DNA from: Actinomycetota bacterium
GTDB taxonomy: Bacteria > Actinomycetota > CADDZG01 > JAHWKV01 > JAOPZY01
NCBI GenBank assembly: GCA_035765775.1
Contig: DASTWV010000053.1
Coordinates: 1-64,000, forward strand
Reading direction: 5' to 3'
Length of the DNA stretch: 64,000 nt
Shown: positions 55,596 to 64,000 of the stretch, piece after piece
How positions within the stretch are numbered: the stretch's first letter is position 1
Layout of the letters: every line of letters starts with the position of its first letter
Made by a program: the position numbers and the translations under genes
The notes under the pieces: model-generated
The model's database searches: none
What the model was told of the DNA's origin: nothing
Seen by the model: only the letters and a program-made list of their open reading frames with translations

Positions 55596-57744
55596 CGTCC
55601 AGCTCGGTGGGCGCCCCCATGGACTCGGACTTGGACTCGGACTCGGCCCCGGGCACCAGCCCGACCGCGGTCTTCACCCGGCGGCAGATCTCCTCCATCA
55701 CGTCGGGGTGCTCGGAGAGGAACGCCTTGGAGTTCTCCCGGCCCTGACCGATCTGGTCGCCCTCGAACAGGTACCAGGAGCCGGACTTCATCACGATCCC
55801 CCGCTCGGCGGCGACGTCGAGCACCGACCCCTCTTTCGAGATCCCGTGCCCGTACATGACGTCGAACTCGGCTTGGCGGAAGGGGGCGCTGACCTTGGAC
55901 TTGACCACCTTGACCCGCACCCGGGACCCGGTGACCTCCTGGCCGCTCTTGATGTTCTCGATCTTACGGATGTCCAGCCTGACCGAGGAATAGAACTTCA
56001 GGGCGCGACCGCCCGGGGTGGTTTCGGGCGAGTTGTGGACCATCACCCCGTCGACGAAGTAGTTGTGCGTGCCCTCCACCTCGAGGTCGAAGCGGTGGGC
56101 GTTGCGGGTGGGCGGCTTCTGGCGGATCTCGACGACCGGCAGCGGCATCAGTTCCTTGCTGGGCTCCACGAACCTCGGCTCGACGGCGAACCGGCCCCGG
56201 AGCTGGGGCGGCAGCATGTAGTCCATCGAGGGGTGGATATACGGGGCGATGAGCTCGACCAGCTTGCGGGTCTCGTCCTCAGGGAACACCACCACCGCCG
56301 TGCCGGCCCGGTCGATCAGGGTGCCCTGGATCCCCCAGGTGTCGGCGAGGTACTCGACCAGGCGCTGGCGGGTGCCCTCTTCCATCGCCTCGATACCGAT
56401 GTCGGCACGGCCGCTCCCCCCGATGGTCCCGGACTGCGTGCCCGGGGCACCGAAGGCGAAGCTCGCGGCATCCATGTACCAGAGGGCCAGGGAGAGCGGG
56501 GTGAGCTGCTTCAGGTACTCCGCACTGAGGACCTTCTTCCCGCTGATGGAGACCGCCCGGCGCAGCTCGGCGAGCTCGGGCAGCGGCATGAGGTCGTAGG
56601 ACACGGCCCCCTTGGCGGTGGTCGACCGGCGCTGGCCTATGTTGGCGAACAGGGATGCCTTCCAGTCGCAGTACGCCTCCTGGTGGGCACCGTGGCCCCA
56701 CCGCACGCGCGCCCCGTGGCCGCTGCGGGAAGGCAAGAGGGCGCCGCCCCCCATGAGCATCCCCAGCAGGGCTTCCCACTGGAACGGGGAGAGCACCCGG
56801 TCCACCGCCTGCAGGACACGGTCCCCGGGGAGGAGCTCCTGGGCCTCCCGCCACCCTCCAGGCGTGCGGATCTGGTGGTTGGGCGTGCAGGCGAACTGCG
56901 CCCTCCCGTTCCCGCCCGGCCGGGCGACGGTGAACTGCAGGAACCCTTCGGTCGGGCCGTTGTCGAACCAGTTGACGATCTTCTTCGGCACGACGGCCCC
57001 CGCCTCGGGGTCGTAGGACAGGACCTCCACTGGCAGCTTCTGGTTGACAATCCTGCCGATCTTCTCCTGAGTCCCGTCCGCCAGCGTAATGCGGGTGGAA
57101 TAGGAAAAGCAGCCGAACATGACGCCGATCTTTTCCCTCAACTGGTTGATGAAGATGATCATGCTGTTTGACCGGCTCACGTTGCCCGCCAGCTTGCGCA
57201 GCGCCTGGCTCATCAGCCGGGCCTGGAGGCCGACGTGGGTGTCGCCCATCTCGCCCTCGATCTCGGCCTTCGGCACCAGGGCGGCCACCGAGTCCACGAC
57301 GATGATGTCGACGGCCCCCGACCGCACGAGCATGTCGGCGATCTCCAGAGCCTGCTCGCCGGTGTCGGGCTGGGAGACCAACAGCTCGTCGACGTTCACC
57401 CCGAGGTTGCGGGCGTAGACGACGTCGAGGGCGTGCTCGGCGTCGATGAACGCCGCGATGCCCCCCAGCTTCTGCGCCTCGGCGACCGCGTGGAGGCAGA
57501 GCGAGGTCTTCCCGCTGGACTCCGGCCCGTAGATCTCGATGATCCGGCCCTTGGGCAGGCCCCCGATGCCGAGGGCCACATCCAGCCCCAGCGCCCCGGT
57601 GGGGATCACATCGACGCCCACGACGCCGTTGTCCCCCAGCCGCATGATGGAGCCCTTGCCGAACTGCTTCTCGATCTGGGACACCGCCAGCTCGAGTGCC
57701 CGCTCCCGCTCCCCGACCCGCTCCCCGCCTCGGTCTACTGCCAT
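55567..57744 (-). CDS. recA: RecA recombinase interrupted by an intein
   Basis: A 725-codon gene; the mature RecA is 365 residues after splicing out residues 212-571. Walker A GPESSGKT (73-80), Walker [11 protein letters not shown], loop L2 side [13 protein letters not shown]. The +1 extein residue is Ser572. The C-terminal tail [16 protein letters not shown] is acidic and lineage-specific. ATG 57744 follows AAAGGAG. It performs strand exchange and triggers LexA self-cleavage. It is controlled by the LexA box at 57871-57884. Confidence 0.97.
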   Translation of the reverse strand: MAVDRGGERVGERERALELAVSQIEKQFGKGSIMRLGDNGVVGVDVIPTGALGLDVALGIGGLPKGRIIEIYGPESSGKTSLCLHAVAEAQKLGGIAAFIDAEHALDVVYARNLGVNVDELLVSQPDTGEQALEIADMLVRSGAVDIIVVDSVAALVPKAEIEGEMGDTHVGLQARLMSQALRKLAGNVSRSNSMIIFINQLREKIGVMFGCFSYSTRITLADGTQEKIGRIVNQKLPVEVLSYDPEAGAVVPKKIVNWFDNGPTEGFLQFTVARPGGNGRAQFACTPNHQIRTPGGWREAQELLPGDRVLQAVDRVLSPFQWEALLGMLMGGGALLPSRSGHGARVRWGHGAHQEAYCDWKASLFANIGQRRSTTAKGAVSYDLMPLPELAELRRAVSISGKKVLSAEYLKQLTPLSLALWYMDAASFAFGAPGTQSGTIGGSGRADIGIEAMEEGTRQRLVEYLADTWGIQGTLIDRAGTAVVVFPEDETRKLVELIAPYIHPSMDYMLPPQLRGRFAVEPRFVEPSKELMPLPVVEIRQKPPTRNAHRFDLEVEGTHNYFVDGVMVHNSPETTPGGRALKFYSSVRLDIRKIENIKSGQEVTGSRVRVKVVKSKVSAPFRQAEFDVMYGHGISKEGSVLDVAAERGIVMKSGSWYLFEGDQIGQGRENSKAFLSEHPDVMEEICRRVKTAVGLVPGAESESKSESMGAPTELDDAAVFAPTR
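56032..57111 (-). other. RecA intein (LAGLIDADG class, damaged endonuclease)
   Basis: 360 residues from Cys212 ([13 protein letters not shown]) to Asn571 ([11 protein letters not shown]). Block B is [15 protein letters not shown] and the C-terminal splice block has [12 protein letters not shown] followed by Ser, so all splicing residues are present. The two LAGLIDADG helices are altered: [12 protein letters not shown], where the catalytic Asp has become Gly, and [11 protein letters not shown], where the DDG has become DAA. The insertion point GVMFG/SPET is the one used by the Mycobacterium leprae RecA intein. Confidence 0.92.
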
Positions 57745-57861
57745 CGTGGTCTCCTTTAGCCTCGCTTGTGCACTCTCGTCAGGTGCTGCCGATCCTTGTC
57801 ACTCCTAGCCAGGTGGTACACCGAGAAGCCTAGCGAGGGGGTATGACAGAAACTGGACCAA

Positions 57862-57890
57862 ACCATAGACCGAACGCATGTTCGTGGCAA
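57862..57890 (-). promoter_or_regulatory. recA promoter with LexA box in the spacer
   Basis: Minus strand: TTGCCA (57890-57885), 17-bp spacer, TATGGT (57867-57862). The LexA box CGAACGCATGTTCG (57871-57884), a perfect palindrome, fills the spacer. The leader is about 115 nt. Confidence 0.85.
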
Positions 57891-57955
57891 GTATTGTTGG
57901 CAGGTTTCCCTGTGATCGGGGCCTCAGCAGCGGAAGAAAACTTACAGGCTTGTGA

Positions 57956-58525
57956 TTATAGGCCTGGGGGGCCGAGGGGGAACCTGCCGAGCCCCTCGTA
58001 GACCGCCCCGGACCGGTTGAGGTGGGAACGGAACAGGACGATCTCGGTGACCCCGAACTCCTCGGTGCGCAAGCCAACCCCGATGCCCAACCCCGGGCCG
58101 AGGTCGACGGGTCCCGGCACCCGGAGCCGGGCGATGGTCAGGTGGGGGCGCCAGGGGCGGTCCTCCCGGGGGAAGCCCAGGCGGGCAGAGCCGTCCGCCA
58201 GGGCGGCAGCCACGGCCCCCAGCGGCTCGGCTCCCTCCAACCCCACCCAGACCACCCGGGCCCGCCGCTCGTTGGGGAAGGCGCCCAACCCCGCCAGGCG
58301 CAGCGCCACCGGGCGGCCCGCCGCCGCAGCCTCCCGGGCGACGCCCGCCACCGCATCCACCCGCTCGGGGTCGGTCGCCCCGAGGAAGCACAACGTCACG
58401 TGCCAGGCCTCCTCGGCCACCCAGCGGGCGCCCGGCACCGACCCCCGCAGGCCGGCGACAGCACCGGCCAGCGCGTGCCGCGGCGCCGCCGGGATCTCGG
58501 CGGCGACGAACAGCCGCCAGCTCAT
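57956..58525 (-). CDS. thpR: RNA 2',3'-cyclic phosphodiesterase
   Basis: A 189-residue 2H phosphoesterase. Both HxT motifs are present: HVTLCFLG near residue 42 and HLTIARLR near 127. It lies downstream of cinA; its start is separated from the cinA stop only by the tandem repeat at 58531-58584. Formerly called LigT. Confidence 0.9.
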   Translation of the reverse strand: MSWRLFVAAEIPAAPRHALAGAVAGLRGSVPGARWVAEEAWHVTLCFLGATDPERVDAVAGVAREAAAAGRPVALRLAGLGAFPNERRARVVWVGLEGAEPLGAVAAALADGSARLGFPREDRPWRPHLTIARLRVPGPVDLGPGLGIGVGLRTEEFGVTEIVLFRSHLNRSGAVYEGLGRFPLGPPGL

Positions 58526-58530
58526 CTCAG

Positions 58531-58584
58531 CGCCATCTGGGCGCCATCGGGGGCGCCATCGGGGGCGTCATCGGGGGCGTCATC
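58531..58584. repeat. 12-bp tandem repeat in the cinA-thpR gap
   Basis: About four and a half copies of a GCGCCATCGGGG-type unit, the later copies with T for C (GCGTCATCGGGG). It fills the 60-bp gap between the cinA stop and the thpR start. Confidence 0.85.
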
Positions 58585-58585
58585 G

Positions 58586-59884
58586 TCACCCGAACGGGGG
58601 CGGCCCCTCGCCCAGCAGCCACAGGCGCAGCTGGTTGAGCGCCCAGGTGCAGGTCCGGGCCCGGATCATCTCCCGGCTCCCGCCCATCCGCACCGCCCAG
58701 GCGCCGGCGCCTTCCTCCCAGGCCAGGCCGACGCACACCGACCCAACCGGAGCCGGCTTAGAGCCGCCCTGGGCGGGCAGCGGCCCCGCCTCGCCGGTCG
58801 TGGACAGCGCCACCGACGCCCCCGCCCGGGCCCGGGCCCCGACGGCCATCGCCCGGGCAGTCTGCACCGAGACGACCCCGTGCTCCTCGATCACCGCCGC
58901 CGGGACGCCGAGGTCCCGCTCCTTGGCTGCCACCGAGTAGGCGACGTAGCCGGCGACCAGCACGTCGGAGGCACCGGGCAGCGACACGATGCGGGAGGCC
59001 AGCAGGCCCCCGGTCAGCGACTCGGCCACCGCCAGGGTCATCCCCCGCTCCCGGAGCATCTGCGACACCGTCGACTCCAGCGAGGACCCCGCCCCCCCGT
59101 ACACCAGCGGGCCGAGCAGGGCACGCACCGAGGACTCCAGGGACGCCACCAGGGCGGCCGATGCCTCGTCCGCCGGGGCTGTGAGGCACAGGCGTACCTC
59201 CCCGGACGAGGCCAGGATGGCCACTTTCACCCGGCCGGCGCCCTCGGCGGCTGCCCGCTCCAGCACGGGAGCGACCCGGGCAGCGAGGTCCGATTCGGCG
59301 ATCCCGGCGGTGCGCACTGTGGCGGTCACCACCGCCGGAGCGCCCAGCCCGGCAACCACTGAGGGCAGCACGAACGACGAGAGCATCGCCCGCAGCTCGC
59401 CCGGCACCCCGGGCAGGGCGTAGAGCTGGTGGCCATCGTGCTCGACGAACACCCCGGGGGCGGTGCCGTTGGGGTTGGGAATCGACGAGGCGCCCTGCGG
59501 CAGGTCGGCCTGCCGGAGATTGGCGACCGACATCGCCCGCCCCATCGTCGCGAAGCGCTGCTCCAGGGCGCCGACCAGCGCCGGGTCCTGGGCCAGCGGC
59601 CGGCCCAGGGCTTGGGCGATGCCCTCCCGGGTCAGGTCGTCGTGGGTCGGGCCGAGCCCCCCGCACACCACCGTGACCGCTGCCCGGCCGACCGCCCGGG
59701 CGACCGCCGAGGCGATCTCCCCCACCTCGTCGCCCACCACGGTGTGCCAGCGCACCTCGAGGCCGGCCTCCGCCAGGGCGGCGGACACCTCGGCGGCGTT
59801 GCTGTTGACGATCTGCCCGGCCAGCAGCTCGGAGCCGACGGCAAGCACCTCGGCCGCCGGGACGGCCCCGGATTCCCCGCCCAT
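58586..59884 (-). CDS. cinA: CinA (nicotinamide-nucleotide amidohydrolase family)
   Basis: A 432-residue two-domain protein. The N-terminal MoCF-like domain carries GSELLAGQIVNSNA and GGLGPTHDDLTREG; the C-terminal deamidase has LAVAESLTGGLLASRI and the STTGEAGP active-site region. Coexistence with recA is usual (cinA-recA operons), but here thpR and its own leader lie between. Confidence 0.92.
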   Translation of the reverse strand: MGGESGAVPAAEVLAVGSELLAGQIVNSNAAEVSAALAEAGLEVRWHTVVGDEVGEIASAVARAVGRAAVTVVCGGLGPTHDDLTREGIAQALGRPLAQDPALVGALEQRFATMGRAMSVANLRQADLPQGASSIPNPNGTAPGVFVEHDGHQLYALPGVPGELRAMLSSFVLPSVVAGLGAPAVVTATVRTAGIAESDLAARVAPVLERAAAEGAGRVKVAILASSGEVRLCLTAPADEASAALVASLESSVRALLGPLVYGGAGSSLESTVSQMLRERGMTLAVAESLTGGLLASRIVSLPGASDVLVAGYVAYSVAAKERDLGVPAAVIEEHGVVSVQTARAMAVGARARAGASVALSTTGEAGPLPAQGGSKPAPVGSVCVGLAWEEGAGAWAVRMGGSREMIRARTCTWALNQLRLWLLGEGPPPFG

Positions 59885-59894
59885 AGGAGGAGCC

Positions 59895-60899
59895 CTAGGG
59901 CGTCGGCGACCCCGCCGGCGGGGGGGGTGCGATGGAAGGGGAGGGCCGCGGGCTGGGCGAGGGCGACGGGGACGCCACCGCGGGCGGCACCGGGGAGGGT
60001 GACGGCCCGAAGGTGGGCACCGGGAACGACGTCGGCGACGGGGAGGGCGACGGGGCGATGTGGATGACCGGCGGCTTCACCACGGCGGTCGGGTCGGGCG
60101 TCATCGAGGCGTCGGGCTTGAAGGCGAAGGCCCCGTTCTGGCCCGCCGCCCCCGGTGCCCCGAGCGCCTTGCCGTTGACCGTCAGGCTGACGCCGCCCAT
60201 GTTGGAGAAGTCCACCCGCAGCACGTCCGGTGCGCTGAAGGTCTGGGTGGTCCCCGCCCCCACCGTCGCCTGGAAGGAGACGAGGGCCGGGAGGGTGTTG
60301 CCCACGATCACGTGCAGGTAGACCGGGTTGTTCTGCACCGCCACCACCAGCTGCACCCCCGGCCCGGACACCAGGCCCCCGGGACCCGGCGGCACCACCG
60401 TAGCAGTGGGGCCTCCCGCCGCGGCGGCCGTGCCGCTCACCGACGGCGTCGGCGACGGGCTGGGCGACAGCGGCACGTTCGGCGACTGGGCCACGTTGTT
60501 CCCACCGCCGAGCAGGCTCACCAGCAGCAGCACCACCAGCACGGCGACCGCCCCCACACCCACCAGCAGCCAGGGTGGCTTCCGTTGCCGGCTGGCGGCG
60601 GCCATGCGGGCCTCCCGGGAGGCGGTCGAGATGCGCTCGACGATCTGCGGCTGCTCGGGCGCCCCGTAGCTACGGTTGAAGTCGGCCAGGATCTCGGCGT
60701 CGTCCAGCCGGAGCCACTTGGCGTAGGACCGCAGCATCCCGATGACGTACACCCGGCCGGAGATGAAGGTGAAGGAGTCCCGCTCCATCGCCTCCAGGAA
60801 GTCGACGCGCACCCGCGTCGCCCGCGACGCCTCGGCCAGGGACGCCGGGATCGCCTCCCGGGCCTGGCGCAACCGCTGACCGATCGAGATATCAGACAA
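59895..60899 (-). CDS. RodZ-like cytoskeleton-associated protein
   Basis: A 334-residue protein. An N-terminal XRE-like HTH_25 domain (GQRLRQAREAIPASLAEASRA, AKWLRLDDAEILADFNRSY), one TM helix (LLVGVGAVAVLVVLLLVSLL), a Pro/Ser/Thr linker and a DUF4115 beta domain (VQLVVAVQNNPVYLHVIVG). The C-terminus is another Pro/Ser-rich tail of about 60 residues, longer than usual. It supports cell shape or elongation; the MreB partner is not in the window. Confidence 0.85.
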   Translation of the reverse strand: MSDISIGQRLRQAREAIPASLAEASRATRVRVDFLEAMERDSFTFISGRVYVIGMLRSYAKWLRLDDAEILADFNRSYGAPEQPQIVERISTASREARMAAASRQRKPPWLLVGVGAVAVLVVLLLVSLLGGGNNVAQSPNVPLSPSPSPTPSVSGTAAAAGGPTATVVPPGPGGLVSGPGVQLVVAVQNNPVYLHVIVGNTLPALVSFQATVGAGTTQTFSAPDVLRVDFSNMGGVSLTVNGKALGAPGAAGQNGAFAFKPDASMTPDPTAVVKPPVIHIAPSPSPSPTSFPVPTFGPSPSPVPPAVASPSPSPSPRPSPSIAPPPPAGSPTP

Positions 60900-61015
60900 T
60901 CGAGAAATCAGACATTGGGGAAGGAATGGGAGGCACGCCGCCGGCCCTGCCGATTATATGGACTGGCGGGGCTCGGAATTCACCATCGAAATGCCCGAAA
61001 TTTGCCGGTCCGGCT

Positions 61016-61306
61016 TCACCGGACCCGGAACCGGCGCTCGCCCGCCGGGGGCTCATCGGACGATGCCACCGCATCGACCGAGGCCCAGGCGGGCCCTTTG
61101 TGGCACCAGCGCACCGCCCGCTCGACGGCGTCCACCGGGCCCTCGAAGACCGCCTCGACCCGGCCGTCGGGCAGGTTGCGCACCCAGCCCCCCAGCCCTT
61201 CCCGGGTGGCCATCCGCATGGTCTCCTGCCGGAAGAACACGCCCTGGACCCGCCCGGAGACCACCACGTGGCGGCGGACGAGGGAGCCCGGCGACCAGTC
61301 GCCCAC
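61016..61306 (-). CDS. acyP: Acylphosphatase
   Basis: A 96-residue enzyme hydrolysing acyl phosphates. Catalytic Arg in GRVQGVFFRQ and Asn in GWVRNLPDGRVEAVFEG. ATG 61306 is only 16 bp after the ftsK stop, so it may be co-transcribed. Confidence 0.93.
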   Translation of the reverse strand: MGDWSPGSLVRRHVVVSGRVQGVFFRQETMRMATREGLGGWVRNLPDGRVEAVFEGPVDAVERAVRWCHKGPAWASVDAVASSDEPPAGERRFRVR

Positions 61307-61322
61307 AGGGCTGCGTGCCCGC

Positions 61323-63809
61323 TCAGTCCAGCAGGTCGTCGGGGGGGCCGGCGGCGGGCGGCGGGGAGTCGTGGAAGAGCACCGGCTCCCGGGTGGCCAC
61401 CCGGCGGGCGGCTTCCTCCTCCTGCCACTCCTCGAAGGTCATGAGCACGTCACGGGGCTTGGAGCCCTGCGACATGCCGACGACGCCCCGCTGCTCCAAT
61501 AGGTCCATCAGGCGCCCGGCCCGGGAGAAACCGACCTTGAGCTTGCGCTGCAGCATCGAGGTGGACCCCAGGCGGGAGGTGACCACCAGCTCCATCGCCG
61601 AGCGGAGCAGGACCTCGTCCTCATCGCTCTCGGCGCCCGTCCCGCCCCGGATGGACTGGGTCTCGCTGACGATGCCCTCGACGTAGTCCACGTTGCGCTG
61701 CCGGCGGCACCAGCCGATCACCGCTTCGATCTCCTGCTCCGACACGTACGCCCCCTGCAGGCGGCGCGGCCGGGCGGCGGAGGCGTGCTTGTAGAGCATG
61801 TCGCCGTGGCCGATCAGGCGGTCGGCACCCGCCTCGTCCAGGATCACCCGGCTGTCCGCCAACGACGCGGTGGCGAAGGCCATGCGGGAGGGGATGTTGG
61901 CCTTGATGACACCGGTCACCACGTCCACCGACGGCCGCTGCGTGGCCACCAGCAGGTGGATGCCCACCGCCCGGGCCTTCTGGGCAATCCGGCAGATGGC
62001 GTCCTCGACGTCCCGGGGGGCCACCATCATGAGGTCGGCCAGCTCGTCGACGACGATGAGGTAGTACGGGTAGGGGCTCCGGGGCGTGCCGTCGTCGAAG
62101 GCGTCGCCCAGGGCGCCCGCCCGCACGGCGTCGTTGTACATGTCGCAGTTGCGCATGCCCGCCATGGCGAGGACCTCGTAGCGCGCCTCCATCTCCTTGA
62201 CCACCCAGTTCAGCGCTTCGGCCGCCTTCTTGGGCGAGGTGACCACCGGGGTGAGCAGGTGCGGCACGCCGTTGAACTGCGACAGCTCCACCCACTTCGG
62301 GTCGATGAGCAGCATGCGCACCTGGTCGGGCCGGGCGCGGGCCAGGATTGAGATCAGCATGGCGTTGATGCACGTCGACTTCCCGCTCCCGGTGGCCCCG
62401 GCGATGAGCAGGTGGGGCATGTCGGCCAGGCTGACCCCCACCGGGGTACCCGAGATGTCCTTGCCCAGCCCGACGGTCAGCGGGTGGTTCATCGCCCGCA
62501 GTTCCGGGCTGCGCAGCACGTCGCCCAGCGTCACGACGTGGCGGTCCCGGTTCGGGACCTCGATGCCGATGGCCGAGCGGCCCGGGATCGGCGCCAGGAT
62601 GCGCAGCTCCCCCGCCGCCAGGGCGTAGCGGATCTCGTTCTGCAGGCCGACCACCCGGTTGACCTTGACCGCCGCCCCCAGCTCGATCTCGTAGCGGGTG
62701 ACCGTCGGTCCGGGGGTGAAGCCGGTGACATGGGCGTCCACCTGGAACTCGGACAGCGTGCGCTCCAGGACCTTGATCGTCTCCTCGATGGCCGCCTTGG
62801 AGATGGCCGCCGCCCCGCTCAGGCTGAGCAGCTCGGCGGGTGGCAGCCGGTAGCCGTCCTTGCTCGCCGGGGCCTTCGCCGGCGCTGCGGTCCCGGGCGG
62901 AGTGGTGCCGGGCAGGGCGGGCTGCTCCCACGAGGCGGGGTCGGCCAGCTCGGGTGACGGGCGTTTGGCGGCGGGCTCCGGGGCGGGCGGCTTCCACACC
63001 GGGGGGGCGATCTCGAGGAGCGGCCCATCGCCGTCGTCCGGCTCGGGGGTGGGGCGGGGCTGGCTCCCCCGCAGGGCGCGGAGGTTCCGGCCGAGGTCCT
63101 TGACCCGCGGCCACGCCCAGCGGGCGCCCTCGGCGACCTGGGCGCAGACCTCCCGGGCAGCCACGGCGAAGCCCCGGGCGGCAGCGGCCGACCCGGTCCT
63201 GGTGCCCGCCACCACCTTGGAGAACGGCGTCCGGGTCGTCACCATGACCCCGACGCCGGTGAGGAGGGCGGCGAAGATCCCCGCCCCGACCGGTGTGATC
63301 GCCCGCTGGAGCGGCCAGGCGGCCCCGGCCCCCAGGACCCCGCCGTACTGGCCGAGGGCCTCGATCTGCAGGCCGTTGGCGTCGTGCGCCCAGATGATCT
63401 GGCGGAAGGCGGCAATGCCGATCAGCGTCAGCAGCCCGCCGACGGTCACCCGGCCGGCGCTCTCGGTCTCGCCCCGCAGGATCTGGATGGCGATAAAAGC
63501 GAAGAGGGGCGGGAGCGCGGGGGCGACCCAGCCCAGGATGCCCTTCAGCACCCAGGCCATGCCCTCGCCGGCGGGGCCGAGGGCGTGGGCGTAGAGCCCG
63601 GCACCACCGATCCCGGCGAGCACCAGCAGGGTCACGGCACCCACCCCGTGGCGCTGCCCGCTGATTGCCCGGGCCATGCGGGAGGTGAGCGTGGGCGACG
63701 GCCGGCGGGCGGGCGCCTTGGCAGGCCGCCGGGCCGGGGCCCGTGCGGGGGCCCGGGAGGGTGCCCGGCGTTTGACCGGCTTGCGTTGCCGGGTGGTTGT
63801 CGGGCTCAC
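61323..63809 (-). CDS. ftsK: DNA translocase FtsK/SpoIIIE
   Basis: An 828-residue septal DNA pump. A basic Ala/Arg/Pro N-terminus, four TM helices (about 58-80, 86-112, 123-142, 155-195), an Ala/Pro linker, the motor domain with GATGSGKS near residue 475 and IVVDELADLMM near 590, and a gamma winged helix (LGSTSMLQRKLKVGFSRAGRLMDLLE). The rnj gene directly upstream is the standard neighbour. Confidence 0.96.
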   Translation of the reverse strand: MSPTTTRQRKPVKRRAPSRAPARAPARRPAKAPARRPSPTLTSRMARAISGQRHGVGAVTLLVLAGIGGAGLYAHALGPAGEGMAWVLKGILGWVAPALPPLFAFIAIQILRGETESAGRVTVGGLLTLIGIAAFRQIIWAHDANGLQIEALGQYGGVLGAGAAWPLQRAITPVGAGIFAALLTGVGVMVTTRTPFSKVVAGTRTGSAAAARGFAVAAREVCAQVAEGARWAWPRVKDLGRNLRALRGSQPRPTPEPDDGDGPLLEIAPPVWKPPAPEPAAKRPSPELADPASWEQPALPGTTPPGTAAPAKAPASKDGYRLPPAELLSLSGAAAISKAAIEETIKVLERTLSEFQVDAHVTGFTPGPTVTRYEIELGAAVKVNRVVGLQNEIRYALAAGELRILAPIPGRSAIGIEVPNRDRHVVTLGDVLRSPELRAMNHPLTVGLGKDISGTPVGVSLADMPHLLIAGATGSGKSTCINAMLISILARARPDQVRMLLIDPKWVELSQFNGVPHLLTPVVTSPKKAAEALNWVVKEMEARYEVLAMAGMRNCDMYNDAVRAGALGDAFDDGTPRSPYPYYLIVVDELADLMMVAPRDVEDAICRIAQKARAVGIHLLVATQRPSVDVVTGVIKANIPSRMAFATASLADSRVILDEAGADRLIGHGDMLYKHASAARPRRLQGAYVSEQEIEAVIGWCRRQRNVDYVEGIVSETQSIRGGTGAESDEDEVLLRSAMELVVTSRLGSTSMLQRKLKVGFSRAGRLMDLLEQRGVVGMSQGSKPRDVLMTFEEWQEEEAARRVATREPVLFHDSPPPAAGPPDDLLD

Positions 63810-63812
63810 GAC

Positions 63813-64000
63813 CTAGACCTCCATCACCACGGGGAGGATCATCGGCCGGCGCCCGGTCCGCGACCACACAAACTTCCCGAGCGACCGCCGGACGTGGCGG
63901 CGCAGGGCCGCCCAGTCGGCGAGCTCCTCGTGCGGCACTCCGGCGAGGGAGTCCCGGATCGTCGCCCGGGCCTCGTCGTAGAAGGCGGCCGCCTGGCCCT
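63813..64000 (-). CDS. rnj: Ribonuclease J, C-terminal part
   Basis: Incomplete at the window edge; 62 codons are visible, ending in RRSLGKFVWSRTGRRPMILP and VVMEV. This is the usual C-terminus of RNase J. It would work with RNase Y in RNA turnover. Confidence 0.85.
   Translation of the reverse strand, partial: GQAAAFYDEARATIRDSLAGVPHEELADWAALRRHVRRSLGKFVWSRTGRRPMILPVVMEV

Overview
The window is GC-rich (visually about 70%). Its housekeeping block has the gene order of Actinomycetota: rnj, ftsK, rodZ-like, cinA, recA, recX, rny, miaB, miaA, dapF, hflX, lexA, LysM gene, nrdR and nrdJ, all on the minus strand except lexA. LexA boxes of the CGAAC-N4-GTTYG type, a recA intein, RNase Y and an LL-diaminopimelate aminotransferase fit a deep-branching, poorly sampled actinobacterial lineage. 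The exact class cannot be read from the sequence.

Region 1 (1-10.7 kb): the probable end of an IS21-like element, then a large XRE/NB-ARC/TPR regulator divergent from an alpha/beta hydrolase and a SnoaL-like protein. Next is a very large (about 1650 aa) minus-strand protein with an N-terminal MACPF-like signature, long helical segments and a C-terminal clostridial P47/TULIP-like region. It looks like an undescribed pore-forming toxin architecture and is the most novel gene here. A beta-carbonic anhydrase follows.

Region 2 (10730-23990): a 13.3 kb integrative element of the actinomycete AICE type, inserted in the 3' half of tRNA-Val(GAC) and bounded by an exact 44 bp direct repeat. Its core is a conserved AICE hypothetical, a zinc-ribbon protein, an FtsK/TraB-like translocase, a RepSA-like initiator, an excisionase and an integrase split by two frameshifts. 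A second, older integrase relic lies just before the translocase gene. The cargo includes a lower-GC module at 11-14 kb: a PH-SHOCT protein, an orphan gene with its own promoter and palindromic operator, and an overlapping pair of a soluble and a 4-TM membrane protein. The module could be a defence cassette.

Region 3 (24-37 kb): accessory chromosome with two decayed phosphoesterase genes, membrane and secreted proteins, a Kelch lipoprotein, an ECF41-type sigma factor and a receiver protein with Glu at the phosphorylation site. tRNA-Cys, tRNA-Gly and a cobalamin-riboswitch-controlled B12 ABC importer (btuFCD) also lie here.

Region 4 (37-64 kb): nucleotide metabolism and DNA repair (dut, nrdR, B12-dependent nrdJ, lexA, recA, recX), tRNA modification (miaA, miaB), wall and lysine synthesis (dapL, dapF), nitrogen control (amt, glnB, glnD), RNA decay (rny, thpR, rnj) and division (ftsK, rodZ-like, LysM protein). 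B12 import feeds the B12-dependent ribonucleotide reductase. LexA boxes tie recA, lexA and the LysM gene into one SOS circuit. Notable details are serine in place of both catalytic cysteines in DapF, a recA intein with a damaged homing endonuclease, and a patch of foreign-looking codons at the nrdJ active site.
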